Shown here one piece after another: positions 39,810 to 48,146 of a stretch of 64,000 bases of DNA. The DNA is from Pseudomonas nitroreducens TX1 (GTDB lineage: Bacteria > Pseudomonadota > Gammaproteobacteria > Pseudomonadales > Pseudomonadaceae). The notes below the pieces were generated by a model. It ran no database searches. It saw nothing but the letters and a program-made list of their open reading frames with translations, and had not been told where the DNA came from. The stretch is from assembly GCF_000313755.1 (NCBI RefSeq), contig NZ_AMZB01000136.1, positions 62,001 through 126,000 of the forward strand. Direction: 5' to 3'. The position numbers were made by a program, and so were the translations under genes. How positions within the stretch are numbered: the stretch's first letter is position 1; every line of letters starts with the position of its first letter.

Positions 39810-40442
39810 ATGCGAAGAACTAAAGAAGATTCGGAACGAACCCGTCAGACCATTCTTGACTCGGCTGAAAGCCTTTTTTTTGCGAAAGGCGTCTCAAATA
39901 CCAGCCTCGAAGAGATCGCACGCGCTGCTGGCGTCACCCGTGGAGCGGTGTACTGGCATTTCCAGAACAAGGCGCACCTGTTCAACGACATGCTCAACCA
40001 GGTTCGCCTGCCGCCCGAACAGTTGGCCCAGCGCCTATCGGGCTGCGACGGCCACGACCCGATCGAGTCGCTGTTCCAGCTCAGCGTGGAAGTGGTCGAG
40101 AACCTCGCCCGCGATGAGCAGCGCCGGCGCATCCTCACCATCCTCCTGCAACGCTGCGAATTCACCGATGAACTGCGCGACGCCGAGGAGCGCCACAACC
40201 ATTTCATCCGCCAGTTCATCGAGCTCTGCGAGCAACTGTTCAGCCGCGAGGATTGCCGCACGCGGCTGATGCCGGGGGTGACGCCCAAGATAGCCTCGCG
40301 CGCGGTGCACGCGATGATCTTCGGCCTGCTCAGCGACTGGCTGCGCGATCCGGCGTTGTTCGACCCACTGCAGGAGACCCGCGAGCTGTTTGACGCCGTG
40401 TTCCGCGGTCTGGTGCGCGACTGGCACCCGGCGCAGACGTAA
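39810..40442 (+). CDS. TetR-family repressor of the divergent RND pump (TtgR/AcrR-like)
   Basis: 210 aa from ATG 39810 (MRRTKEDSERTRQTILDSAESLFFAKGVSNTSLEEIARAAGVTRGAVYWHFQNKAHLFNDML). The helix-turn-helix is textbook (TSLEEIARAAGVTRGAVYWHF, residues ~33-54), of the AcrR/TtgR/NalD type. The C-terminal ligand domain (LARDEQRRRILTILLQRCEFTDELRDAEERHN) resembles TtgR and AcrR, which release DNA on binding antibiotics or flavonoids. Divergence from the pump and a shared palindromic region support local repression. Confidence 0.92.
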   Translation: MRRTKEDSERTRQTILDSAESLFFAKGVSNTSLEEIARAAGVTRGAVYWHFQNKAHLFNDMLNQVRLPPEQLAQRLSGCDGHDPIESLFQLSVEVVENLARDEQRRRILTILLQRCEFTDELRDAEERHNHFIRQFIELCEQLFSREDCRTRLMPGVTPKIASRAVHAMIFGLLSDWLRDPALFDPLQETRELFDAVFRGLVRDWHPAQT

Positions 40443-40478
40443 GGGCCGGCACGACACCGGCCCGGAAGGAAAGACGCC

Positions 40479-40676
40479 TCAGGCCGCCTCGGCCTCGTAA
40501 CCCTCCTCGCGGATCGCCGCGAGGATCGCGGAGTCGTCCAGCCGGCTGGCGACGCGGACTTCGCCGGCACCCAGGTCGACCTGTACATCCGCCGCGGCGT
40601 CCAGCGCCTGCACCGCCTGGGTGATGGCCCGCACGCAGTGGCCGCAGCTCATGCCTTTGACATTGAAGGTGTGCAT
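40479..40676 (-). CDS. copZ: CopZ-like copper metallochaperone
   Basis: 65 aa: MHTFNVKGMSCGHCVRAITQAVQALDAAADVQVDLGAGEVRVASR. A single HMA domain with the Cu(I)-binding motif GMSCGHC (Cys 11 and Cys 14). It carries copper in the cytoplasm to CopA or CueR. ATG 40676 has GGAGAG upstream. A CueR-type promoter lies 37-67 bp upstream of the start. Its terminator was not identified; it converges with the TetR gene. Confidence 0.93.
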   Translation of the reverse strand: MHTFNVKGMSCGHCVRAITQAVQALDAAADVQVDLGAGEVRVASRLDDSAILAAIREEGYEAEAA

Positions 40677-40712
40677 GGAATCTCTCCTCTGATGGATTGA
40701 AGCGTTGGGCGC

Positions 40713-40743
40713 AGTCTCGACCTTGCCACCGTGGCAAGGTCAA
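40713..40743 (-). promoter_or_regulatory. CueR-type promoter and operator of copZ
   Basis: On the minus strand a -35 TTGACC (40743-40738) and -10 GAGACT (40718-40713) are separated by 19 bp, the over-long spacer typical of MerR-family targets. The spacer carries a perfect 23-bp palindrome (40719-40741), half-site GACCTTGCCAC around a central C. This matches the CueR operator pattern ACCTT...AAGGT. Confidence 0.9.
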
Positions 40744-40830
40744 GCCTCTCGCGTACCCATCGTCCTGCACTTGTCCTACGTCATCCTCTCAGCCAAGCTG
40801 CGGAAATAGCTGACTCATCGGAGAACGCCC

Positions 40831-41304
40831 ATGCGCCGTTCCCTAGTGCTCGCCGTTGGTCTCACGGCCACCCTTCCGTTCATTGCCTGCGCCGACGGCA
40901 TGCCCGAAGGGCCCTCGGCGCCTTCCGCACCCGCGCCTGCTTCCCCGGCCGCACCGCCGCCGAGCACGCCAGGCTCCTGGCCGATCCCCGACGCCCAGCC
41001 GGTGGCCTATGCCGTGCTGATCGTCAGCCGCGAACGGCTGGACACCGGCACCGCTTGCGACATCGACCTGTATGTCCAGGACGAAAAGGTCTCGCGCCTG
41101 CAGCCCGAAGGCGAAATCGCCCTCAACCTGCCGCCCGGCGAAGTCTCCCTGCGCCTGCAGACCGCCAACTCCGGGCTCTGCCGCAGCGGTATCCAACCCC
41201 TGCGCGCCCAGTCAGTCCTGTTGCACGCCGGCGAAGTACGCAAGTTCCGTATCGCCAACAGCGAAAGCGGCCTTTACCTGATGCCGGTCTCCAGCGGCAG
41301 TTGA
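40831..41304 (+). CDS. secreted proline-rich protein in the copper cluster, unknown function
   Basis: 157 aa. Signal peptide MRRSLVLAVGLTATLPFIACADG, where FIAC is close to but not a canonical lipobox. A linker rich in Pro, Ala and Ser (residues ~25-48) is followed by a compact beta-rich domain (YAVLIVSRERLDTGTACDIDLYVQDEKVSRLQPEGEIALNLPPGEVSLRLQT, then SGLCRSGIQPLRAQ). The two cysteines (CDIDLY and GLCRSG) could form a disulfide. Lying between copZ and copA it may be copper-responsive, but that is inferred from place only. Confidence 0.75.
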   Translation: MRRSLVLAVGLTATLPFIACADGMPEGPSAPSAPAPASPAAPPPSTPGSWPIPDAQPVAYAVLIVSRERLDTGTACDIDLYVQDEKVSRLQPEGEIALNLPPGEVSLRLQTANSGLCRSGIQPLRAQSVLLHAGEVRKFRIANSESGLYLMPVSSGS

Positions 41305-41352
41305 GAATGCGCCTCGCGGCCTGACCTGCGACAAGATGGCAGCGAGCGAGGG

Positions 41353-41383
41353 TTGACCTTACCCTCGTGTCAAGGTTGATGCT
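41353..41383 (+). promoter_or_regulatory. CueR-type promoter and operator of copA
   Basis: TTGACC (41353-41358) and GATGCT (41378-41383) are separated by 19 bp, with ACCTT (41356-41360) and AAGGT (41372-41376) as operator arms. The layout is the same as the copZ promoter but the palindrome is less perfect (ACCCTCGTGTC between the arms). Confidence 0.85.
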
Positions 41384-41410
41384 ATCGGGGAACTTCAGGG
41401 AGAAAGCCCC

Positions 41411-43816
41411 ATGAGCAGCGCCACCCCCATCGAACTCGACCTGCCCGTCTCCGGGATGACCTGCGCCAGCTGCGCCGGTCGAGTCGAGCGTGCCCTGCGC
41501 AAAGTACCCGGCGTGCAGGACGCCAGCGTCAACCTCGCCAGCGAGCAGGCCCGCGTGCAGCTGGCCGCGCCGTCCACCGGCGAAACCCTGCCGGCGCTGG
41601 TCGCCGCCGTCGAGCAGGCCGGTTACCAGGTGCCGTCCCACAGCCTGGAACTGGCCATCGAGGGGATGACCTGCGCCAGTTGCGTCGGCCGCGTCGAGCG
41701 CGCCCTGAACAAGGTTCCCGGCGTGCGCTCGGCCAGTGTCAACCTGGCCAGTGAGCGCGCCCATGTCGAGCTGCTCGGCGCGATGGATAGCGCCGCGCTG
41801 ATCGCCGCCGTCGACAAGGCCGGCTACCGGGCCCGGCCCATCGAACCCGACCAACCCACCGTGGACCCGGCCGTGGCCCGCCTGGCGCGCGAGCGCTGGT
41901 GGCTGGCCGCCGCCATCCTGCTGTCGCTGCCGCTGGTGCTGCCGATGGTCGGCGACGGGTTCGGCCAGCACTGGATGCTGCCGGCCTGGGTGCAATTTCT
42001 CCTCGCCACGCCCGTCCAATTCATCATCGGCGCGCGCTTCTATGTGTCGGCCTACAAGGCCGTGCGCGCCCGCAGCGGCAACATGGACCTGCTGGTCGCC
42101 CTCGGCACGAGCGCCGGCTACGGCCTGAGCCTGTACCTCTGGTACGCCGCAGTTCCCGGGCAGATGCCGCACCTGTACTTCGAAGCCAGCGCCGTGGTCA
42201 TCACCCTGATCCTGCTCGGCAAGTACCTGGAAAGCCGCGCCAAGCGCCAGACCGCCGCTGCCATCCGTGCCCTCGAGGCGCTGCGCCCGGAGCGCGCCAC
42301 CCGCGTGCGCCACGGCGTCGAGGAAGACGTCGCCATCGCCGAACTACGCCTGGGTGACGAAGTGCTGGTGCGCCCCGGCGAACGTTTCCCGGTGGACGGC
42401 GAAGTCCTCGCCGGACAGAGCCACGCCGATGAAGCCCTGATCACCGGCGAAAGCCTACCGGTGCCCAAGGACGTCGGCGACCCGGTCACCGGCGGCGCAA
42501 TCAACGGCGAAGGCGTGCTGCGCGTGAAGACCACCGCCCTGGGCGGCGAGACCGTCCTGGCGCGGATCATCCGCCTGGTGGAAGACGCCCAGGCGGCCAA
42601 GGCGCCGATCCAGAAGTTGGTGGACAAGGTCAGCAACGTGTTCGTCCCGGTGGTGATCGGCATCGCCCTGGTCACCCTGGTCGGCTGGCTGATCGCCGGC
42701 GCGGGCTGGGAACAGGCGCTGATCAACGCCGTGGCCGTGCTGGTCATCGCCTGCCCCTGCGCCCTGGGCCTCGCCACCCCGACCGCGATCATGGCAGGCA
42801 CCGGCGTAGCGGCCAAGCATGGCATCCTGATCAAGGACGCCGAAGCCCTGGAAGTCGCCCACGCGGTGACTGCCGTGGCCTTCGACAAGACCGGCACCCT
42901 CACCTCCGGCCAGCCGCGTATCACCAACCTCGCGGCAGTCCATGATGAGGCGCAAGCCCTTGCCCTGGCCGGCGCTTTGCAGCGCGGCAGCGAACACCCG
43001 CTGGCCCGCGCCGTACTCGACGTCTGCGCCGAACGCCATCTGAACCCCGCCGCCGCCGAGGCGACCCAGGCCCTGACCGGCCGCGGCATCCAGGGCCGCA
43101 TCGAAGGTCGCCTGCTGGCGCTGGGCAACCGCCGTATGCTCGACGAAGCCCAACTGCTGCCCGGTGCGCTGGAAACATCGGCCAAGCGCTGGGAAGCCGA
43201 AGGCCGCACCCTGTCCTGGCTGATCGAGCGGGAGCCGCAAGCCCGCGTGATCGCCTTGTTCGCCTTTGGCGACAGCCTCAAGGAAGGTGCGAAAACCGCC
43301 ATCAACGCCCTGCGCGAACGCGGCATCGCCAGCCACCTGATCACCGGCGACAACCGTGGCAGCGCCCAGGTCGTGGCCGATGCGCTGGGCCTGGACGACG
43401 TGCATGCCGAAGTATTGCCCGGCGACAAGGCCGCCGTGGTCGGCGCGCTGCGCCAGGAAGGAAAAGTGGTGGCGATGGTCGGCGACGGTATCAACGATGC
43501 CCCGGCGCTGGCTGCAGCGGACGTGGGTATCGCCATGGGCGGCGGCACCGACGTTGCCATGCATGCCGCCGGCATCACCCTGATGCGTGGCGACCCGCGC
43601 CTGGTGCCGGCGGCGCTGGACATCTCCCGGCGTACCTACGCGAAGATCCGCCAGAACCTGTTTTGGGCCTTCATCTACAACCTGGTGGGCATCCCGCTGG
43701 CCGCCTTCGGCCTGCTCAACCCGATGGTGGCCGGCGCGGCGATGGCCGCTTCGAGCGTCAGCGTGGTGAGCAATGCCCTGCTGCTCAAGCGCTGGAAACC
43801 CCAGGATCGGAAATGA
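41411..43816 (+). CDS. copA: CopA, Cu(I)-exporting P1B-type ATPase
   Basis: 801 aa, start ATG 41411 ([35 protein letters not shown]). Two N-terminal HMA domains carry GMTCASC (residues ~15-21 and ~83-89). The transmembrane metal site CPC is in [18 protein letters not shown] (about 448-450). Actuator TGES is present in [18 protein letters not shown]. The phosphorylated aspartate lies in [11 protein letters not shown] (about D492), and SEHPLARAV and [28 protein letters not shown] complete the ATP site. It pumps Cu(I) from cytoplasm to periplasm. cueR follows after 48 bp. Confidence 0.97.
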   Translation: MSSATPIELDLPVSGMTCASCAGRVERALRKVPGVQDASVNLASEQARVQLAAPSTGETLPALVAAVEQAGYQVPSHSLELAIEGMTCASCVGRVERALNKVPGVRSASVNLASERAHVELLGAMDSAALIAAVDKAGYRARPIEPDQPTVDPAVARLARERWWLAAAILLSLPLVLPMVGDGFGQHWMLPAWVQFLLATPVQFIIGARFYVSAYKAVRARSGNMDLLVALGTSAGYGLSLYLWYAAVPGQMPHLYFEASAVVITLILLGKYLESRAKRQTAAAIRALEALRPERATRVRHGVEEDVAIAELRLGDEVLVRPGERFPVDGEVLAGQSHADEALITGESLPVPKDVGDPVTGGAINGEGVLRVKTTALGGETVLARIIRLVEDAQAAKAPIQKLVDKVSNVFVPVVIGIALVTLVGWLIAGAGWEQALINAVAVLVIACPCALGLATPTAIMAGTGVAAKHGILIKDAEALEVAHAVTAVAFDKTGTLTSGQPRITNLAAVHDEAQALALAGALQRGSEHPLARAVLDVCAERHLNPAAAEATQALTGRGIQGRIEGRLLALGNRRMLDEAQLLPGALETSAKRWEAEGRTLSWLIEREPQARVIALFAFGDSLKEGAKTAINALRERGIASHLITGDNRGSAQVVADALGLDDVHAEVLPGDKAAVVGALRQEGKVVAMVGDGINDAPALAAADVGIAMGGGTDVAMHAAGITLMRGDPRLVPAALDISRRTYAKIRQNLFWAFIYNLVGIPLAAFGLLNPMVAGAAMAASSVSVVSNALLLKRWKPQDRK

Positions 43817-43864
43817 CAGTGCCGCTCCCGAGCCATCGGGGGCGATCGCTCAAGAGGAATCGGC

Positions 43865-44266
43865 ATGAACATCGGCGAAGCAGCGAAGAAAAGCGGCCTG
43901 ACCGCGAAGATGATCCGCTACTACGAATCCACCGGCCTGCTCGCCCCCGCCGGGCGCAGCGCCAGCGGCTACCGCCACTACAGCGAGCACGACCTGCACA
44001 CCCTGGCCTTCATCCGCCGCTCGCGGGACTTCGGCTTCTCCCTGGAAGAGGTCGGCCAGTTGCTCGCCCTCTGGCAGGACCGCCAGCGCGCCAGCGCCGA
44101 CGTGAAGGCCCTGGCCGCCCGGCATATCGACGAGCTTAACCGCAAGATCGCCGAACTCAGCAGCCTGCGCGACACCCTGCAGGAACTGAGCGACCACTGC
44201 CAGGGCGACCACCGGCCGGACTGCCCGATCCTCAAGGACCTGGAGTCAGGAACGTGCTGTCACTGA
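43865..44266 (+). CDS. cueR: CueR, MerR-family copper-responsive activator
   Basis: 133 aa: MNIGEAAKKSGLTAKMIRYYESTGLLAPAGRSASGYRHYSEHDLHTLAFIRRSRDFGFSLEEVGQLLALW. The winged helix is complete, and the C-terminus has the metal-binding pair CPILKDLESGTCCH with HCQGDHRPDC before it (CueR-type cysteines about 110-130). CueR binds 19-bp-spacer promoters and activates copZ/copA when Cu(I) is bound. Position downstream of copA on the same strand is the usual arrangement. It converges with the EamA gene. Confidence 0.94.
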   Translation: MNIGEAAKKSGLTAKMIRYYESTGLLAPAGRSASGYRHYSEHDLHTLAFIRRSRDFGFSLEEVGQLLALWQDRQRASADVKALAARHIDELNRKIAELSSLRDTLQELSDHCQGDHRPDCPILKDLESGTCCH

Positions 44267-44279
44267 TCTGCTGCCTGGG

Positions 44280-45170
44280 TCAGCCTTGGCCGCTCACTGC
44301 CATGCGGCGGCGCCAGATCGAGGCCGGCAATACGGTCACCGCGAGGCCGACGAACACCAGCACGCAGGCCATCCAGTCCTGGGTGGTGAGGTCTTCCCCC
44401 AGGAACAGCCAGCCCGACAGCAAGCCCGACACCGGCACCGCCAGGGCGAAAGGCGTGACCTGGCTGGCCGGGTAGCGGCGCAGCAGGAAGCTCCACAGGC
44501 CGAAACCGACGGTGGTGGCGAGGAAGGCGATGTAGAGCAGCGCGCCTGCGCCGGTCCAGTTGATGTTGACCACGGCGTGCTCGATGGCCTCCGGGCCTTC
44601 GAAGATCCACGACAGCACCAGCAGCGGCAACGGCGGGATCAGGCTGACCCAGCTGATCAGGCGCAGCATATCGCTGGCGCCGGAGCGCTTGGTGGCGATG
44701 TTGGAAAAGGCCCAGGCCAGCGCGGCGGCAATCACCAGCAGGAAGGCCACCAGGCTATCGCCCAGCGGGCGCTCCAGGCCGATCAACAGCAGGCCCCCGG
44801 CGGCCAGCGCCAGGCCGATCAACGCACGCGGGCTCGGGCGCTCGCCGAGGAAGACGGCGGCGATCAATACGGTGAAGAACACTTGGCTCTGCAGCACCAG
44901 TGACGACAAGCCGGCGGGCATCCCGATGTGCATGCCGACGAACAGCAGGCCGAACTTGACCACGCCCAGCAGCACGCCGATCTGCACGATGCGCCAGAAC
45001 GGCGCCGGCAGCGGACCGCGCAGGAAGATCAGCGGCAACGCCGCGAGGGCGAAACGCAGGGCGCAGAACAGCAGCGGCGGGAAGTCGTGCAGGCCGACCT
45101 TGATCACGACGAAGTTGACGCCCCAGATCAGGGTGACCAGCAAGGCGAGGAGAACGTGGCGGAGGGGCAT
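44280..45170 (-). CDS. EamA/DMT-family transporter
   Basis: 296 aa with ten hydrophobic segments and two EamA repeats (MPLRHVLLALLVTLIWGVNFVVIKVGLHDFPPLLFCALRF and AAALAWAFSNIATKR). The family exports O-acetylserine, cysteine, amino acids or threonine; closest by feel to EamA/RhtA-type exporters, but no substrate can be assigned. Convergent with cueR, 14 bp from its stop. Confidence 0.88.
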   Translation of the reverse strand: MPLRHVLLALLVTLIWGVNFVVIKVGLHDFPPLLFCALRFALAALPLIFLRGPLPAPFWRIVQIGVLLGVVKFGLLFVGMHIGMPAGLSSLVLQSQVFFTVLIAAVFLGERPSPRALIGLALAAGGLLLIGLERPLGDSLVAFLLVIAAALAWAFSNIATKRSGASDMLRLISWVSLIPPLPLLVLSWIFEGPEAIEHAVVNINWTGAGALLYIAFLATTVGFGLWSFLLRRYPASQVTPFALAVPVSGLLSGWLFLGEDLTTQDWMACVLVFVGLAVTVLPASIWRRRMAVSGQG

Positions 45171-45265
45171 GGCAGAGCGCTCGGGGTGGGATGCGGGAAA
45201 ACTAACAGCCCTCGCTTGAAATGTATGGATACAGTTGCGGCCTTACAGTTCTCCGACACGTTTTT

Positions 45266-45345
45266 TGTAGGAGCGAGCTTGCTCGCGAACAGATTCACCG
45301 GGCAAATCGGCGATGGGCGGGATCGCGAGCAAGCTCGCTCCTACG
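45266..45345. repeat. REP pair overlapping a stop codon
   Basis: Left arm TGTAGGAGCGAGCTTGCTCG (45266-45285) and right arm CGAGCAAGCTCGCTCCTACG (45326-45345) flank about 40 bp. The right arm includes bases 45341-45343, which are the stop codon of the minus-strand DUF925 gene. Confidence 0.85.
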
Positions 45346-45913
45346 CAGGCTCGATCTGGAGTTTCGGCCAGCGCGCCGGCCAGTTCTTGGCGGCAATACG
45401 CTCGCGATAGATGTGCGGCTTGGCGCGGAAGTGCCCGGTCGGCCGGACGCGCAGCGCCCAGATGTCGTCGATCCCCAACGGCGCCAGCAGTTCCAGGCAA
45501 CTACCGCGCAAGCGCAGCGCCACCGCCGTGCAGAGCTCGGGCCAATGGCACATTGCGTCCCCGCAATCCCGATAGGGCGAATCGCCATTGCGCAGGTGCA
45601 TTCGCGCCTGGTTACGCACGGACCAGGGTACGCCGGGACAGGCTTCCTGCAACCGGCGTTCCCACTGGTAATCAGCTTCCGGCGCCAGGCAGTCGGAACA
45701 GAAGTAGAGGACATCCACATCGCTGACTGGCGTCTGCTCGTCGTAGCCATGCATGGCGTCCCACACCGCATTGCGCACGAAACCTGCGGCGATCCAGGCG
45801 CCTTCCGGGCCGTGATCGCGCACTATACGCAGCAGGTGCAGGCGCTCGGGTTGCCCGGCGATCAGTGCCAGAAGCGCCGACTCACCGGGCAATGGGCTCA
45901 GGCCTGCTCCCAC
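45341..45913 (-). CDS. DUF925 nucleotidyltransferase-like protein
   Basis: 190 aa. MGAGLSPLPGESALLALIAGQPERLHLLRIVRDHGPEGAWIAAGFVRNAVWDAMHGYDEQTPVSDVDVLYFC: the GFVRN and SDVDVLYF motifs match the COG3575/DUF925 group of the pol-beta nucleotidyltransferase superfamily, with D in SDVDV as metal ligand and a downstream WPELCTAVALRL helix. Substrate unknown. Start is GTG 45913, overlapping the end of the RIO kinase gene by 16 bp. The stop codon lies inside a REP element. Confidence 0.82.
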   Translation of the reverse strand: MGAGLSPLPGESALLALIAGQPERLHLLRIVRDHGPEGAWIAAGFVRNAVWDAMHGYDEQTPVSDVDVLYFCSDCLAPEADYQWERRLQEACPGVPWSVRNQARMHLRNGDSPYRDCGDAMCHWPELCTAVALRLRGSCLELLAPLGIDDIWALRVRPTGHFRAKPHIYRERIAAKNWPARWPKLQIEPA

Positions 45914-46794
45914 GGCGGAGGCGGCGGCTCGTCGCGCTGCTGCGGGGCATCCTGGGCGGCGCGGCCGGCTTCGCGGCGTTCCTGCTCACGCATGGCATCG
46001 GCAATTTCACGCAGCACCGAATCCACGTCCGCCTCGTCTTCCGGATCATCGAAGTGCCCGGTCAGCGGGGTGTCCGGCTGCAGCTTGCCGTCCTCGTAGA
46101 GGGCCCACATTTCCTTGGCGTAGTGGGTGTACTTGAGTTCCGGGGCGAAGCGGCCGAAATAGGCGGCCATGTTGCCCACGTCGCGTTCGAGCATGCGGAA
46201 GGCGTGGTTGTTGCCGGCGGCGTCCACGGCCTGCGGCAGGTCGATGATCACCGGGCCGTCCGGCCCGACCAGCACGTTGAACTCCGACAGGTCGCCGTGC
46301 ACGAGGCCGGCGCAGAGCATCATGACGATCTGGCGGATGAGGAACTCGTGGAAGTCTCGGGCCAGCTCGGGCTCCATCACCACGTCGTTCAGACGTGGCG
46401 CAGCGTCGCCCTCTTCGTCGGCGACCATTTCCATCAGCAGCACGCCGTCGAGGAAATCGTAAGGCTTGGGCACGCGCACGCCGGCATTGGCCAGGCGGAA
46501 CAGTGCCGCCACCTCGGCGTTCTGCCAGGCGTCCTCCTGCTCCTTGCGGCCGTACTTGGTGCCCTTGGCCATGGCGCGGGCCTGGCGGCTGTTGCGCACC
46601 TTGCGGCCTTCCTGGTATTCGGCGGCCTGGCGGAAGCTGCGCTTGTTGGCTTCCTTGTAGACTTTGGCGCAGCGCAGCTCGGCGCCGCAGCGCACCACAT
46701 AGACAGCTGCTTCCTTGCCGCTCATCAGCGGGCGCAATACTTCGTCGATCAGGCCGTCTTCGATCAACGGCTCTAGGCGTTTCGGGGTCTTCAT
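45898..46794 (-). CDS. RIO-type atypical serine protein kinase
   Basis: 298 aa (MKTPKRLEPLIEDGLIDEVLRPLMSGKEAAVYVVRCGAELRCAKVYKEANKRSFR). RIO features: ATP loop SGKEAAVYVV, lysine in CAKVYK, catalytic loop LVHGDLSEFNVLV (H-G-D with the catalytic Asp) and the metal-binding IIDLPQAVD. Eukaryotic and archaeal RIO kinases function in 40S maturation; the role of bacterial ones is poorly known. C-terminus is proline- and glutamate-rich. ATG 46794 is followed at the 3' end by an overlapping nucleotidyltransferase gene. Confidence 0.93.
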   Translation of the reverse strand: MKTPKRLEPLIEDGLIDEVLRPLMSGKEAAVYVVRCGAELRCAKVYKEANKRSFRQAAEYQEGRKVRNSRQARAMAKGTKYGRKEQEDAWQNAEVAALFRLANAGVRVPKPYDFLDGVLLMEMVADEEGDAAPRLNDVVMEPELARDFHEFLIRQIVMMLCAGLVHGDLSEFNVLVGPDGPVIIDLPQAVDAAGNNHAFRMLERDVGNMAAYFGRFAPELKYTHYAKEMWALYEDGKLQPDTPLTGHFDDPEDEADVDSVLREIADAMREQERREAGRAAQDAPQQRDEPPPPPWEQA

Positions 46795-46866
46795 CGGGCT
46801 TCCTGGCGTACCTCTCTGGGGCGCTGCGCTCCTTATACGGCAAACGTCGACGACCGCCCAGCGCGA

Positions 46867-48048
46867 TCAGGGTTCGGGCGGGGTCAGCTCGATGCTTTCG
46901 GTCACCGCATCTTCGAGTCGTTGCAGTTCGAGCCCCAGCGCCTCGTCGCTGTCGGCGTAACGCTGGGCGATATTGGCGAAGCCTTCGGCAACCTCGCGGA
47001 AGGCCTCGACCACCCGCGGGTCGAACTGGCTGCCGGCGCCGGCCTTGATGCGCTCGGCGGCTTCCTCCGGAGTCAGCGAAGAGCGGTAGGCGTGACGGCA
47101 GGTGTATTCGTCATAGCAATCGATCAGCGACAGCATGCGGGCGCCCAGGGGGATCTGCTCGCCGGCCAGGCCTTCGGGAAAGCCGCTGCCGTCCCAGTGC
47201 TCATGGTGGCTGTAGGCGATTTCCTTGGCAAAACGCAGAAAGTCCGCTGGCGATCCGAGTTTGCGCTCCGCCGCTGCCAAGGCATCGCGGCCAACGGTGG
47301 TGTGGCTTTCGAGGATCAGCCGGTCGGCCTCTTCCAGTTGGCCGGGGTTGTGCAGAATGCGGTCGGGCACGGCGACCTTGCCAATGTCATGCAACTGCGC
47401 CGAGCGCACCAGCAGTTCGATGTTTTCCACCGACAGCTCGGCTGCGAACTCCGGGTGCAGCGACAGCGAGCTGCCCAGCAGTCGCATGTAGTGCTCGATA
47501 CGTACGAGGTGGTTGCTGTGCGGGTTGTCGCGCAGGTCGCAAAGGGTCGCCATGGCTTCCAGCGTGGCGTCCTGAATCGCCTGCAGTTCGCGGGCGCGAC
47601 GGCGCACCTCCAGCTCCAGGTACTCGCTCTTGTCGCGCAGGAAGTCGGCGTTGGCCTTGAGGTTCAGGTGCGCGCGGATGCGCGCCAGGGTCACCGGCGG
47701 GCTGATCGGCTTGGTCAGGTAGTCCACCGCGCCCAGGTCCAGGCCCTTCTGCTCGTCGGCGGCGCTGACCATGCCGGTGAGGAAGATCACCGGTATGTCG
47801 CGGGTCATGGGGTCGGCCTTGAGCTGCCGGCACACTTCGTAGCCGTCCATCTCCGGCATCATGATGTCGAGCAGCACCAGGTCCGGGCGCGGATCGCTCT
47901 GCATCAGGCGCAGCGCCTTCGGCCCACTGGACGCCACGCGCACCTGATAGCGGTCCATGAGCAGCTCGCTCATCAGCATCAGGTTGTCGGGTTGGTCGTC
48001 CACCACCAGGATCATCTCCTGCTCCGGCCGGTCCAGCATGCTATCCAT
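46867..48048 (-). CDS. HD-GYP response regulator (cyclic-di-GMP phosphodiesterase)
   Basis: 393 aa from ATG 48048, with GAGG upstream. Receiver domain 1-130: VVDDQP, phosphorylation D61 in VLLDIMMP, T91 and K113. A coiled helix ([19 protein letters not shown]) leads to an HD-GYP domain, HDIGK (220-224) and [14 protein letters not shown] (281-294), where the GYP tyrosine is replaced by phenylalanine. HD-GYP enzymes hydrolyse cyclic di-GMP. Next gene upstream is a sensor kinase in the same direction, possibly its partner. I recall a similar P. aeruginosa gene next to a RIO kinase. Confidence 0.93.
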   Translation of the reverse strand: MDSMLDRPEQEMILVVDDQPDNLMLMSELLMDRYQVRVASSGPKALRLMQSDPRPDLVLLDIMMPEMDGYEVCRQLKADPMTRDIPVIFLTGMVSAADEQKGLDLGAVDYLTKPISPPVTLARIRAHLNLKANADFLRDKSEYLELEVRRRARELQAIQDATLEAMATLCDLRDNPHSNHLVRIEHYMRLLGSSLSLHPEFAAELSVENIELLVRSAQLHDIGKVAVPDRILHNPGQLEEADRLILESHTTVGRDALAAAERKLGSPADFLRFAKEIAYSHHEHWDGSGFPEGLAGEQIPLGARMLSLIDCYDEYTCRHAYRSSLTPEEAAERIKAGAGSQFDPRVVEAFREVAEGFANIAQRYADSDEALGLELQRLEDAVTESIELTPPEP

Positions 48049-48146
48049 CGCAACTCCTCGCATCGGTCAGATTCGTGACATGCCACGGGTGATCGGACCA
48101 TGGCCCTGTCCGCGTGTTCCTATCCCGCCCTTTCTTATCTGCTGCG

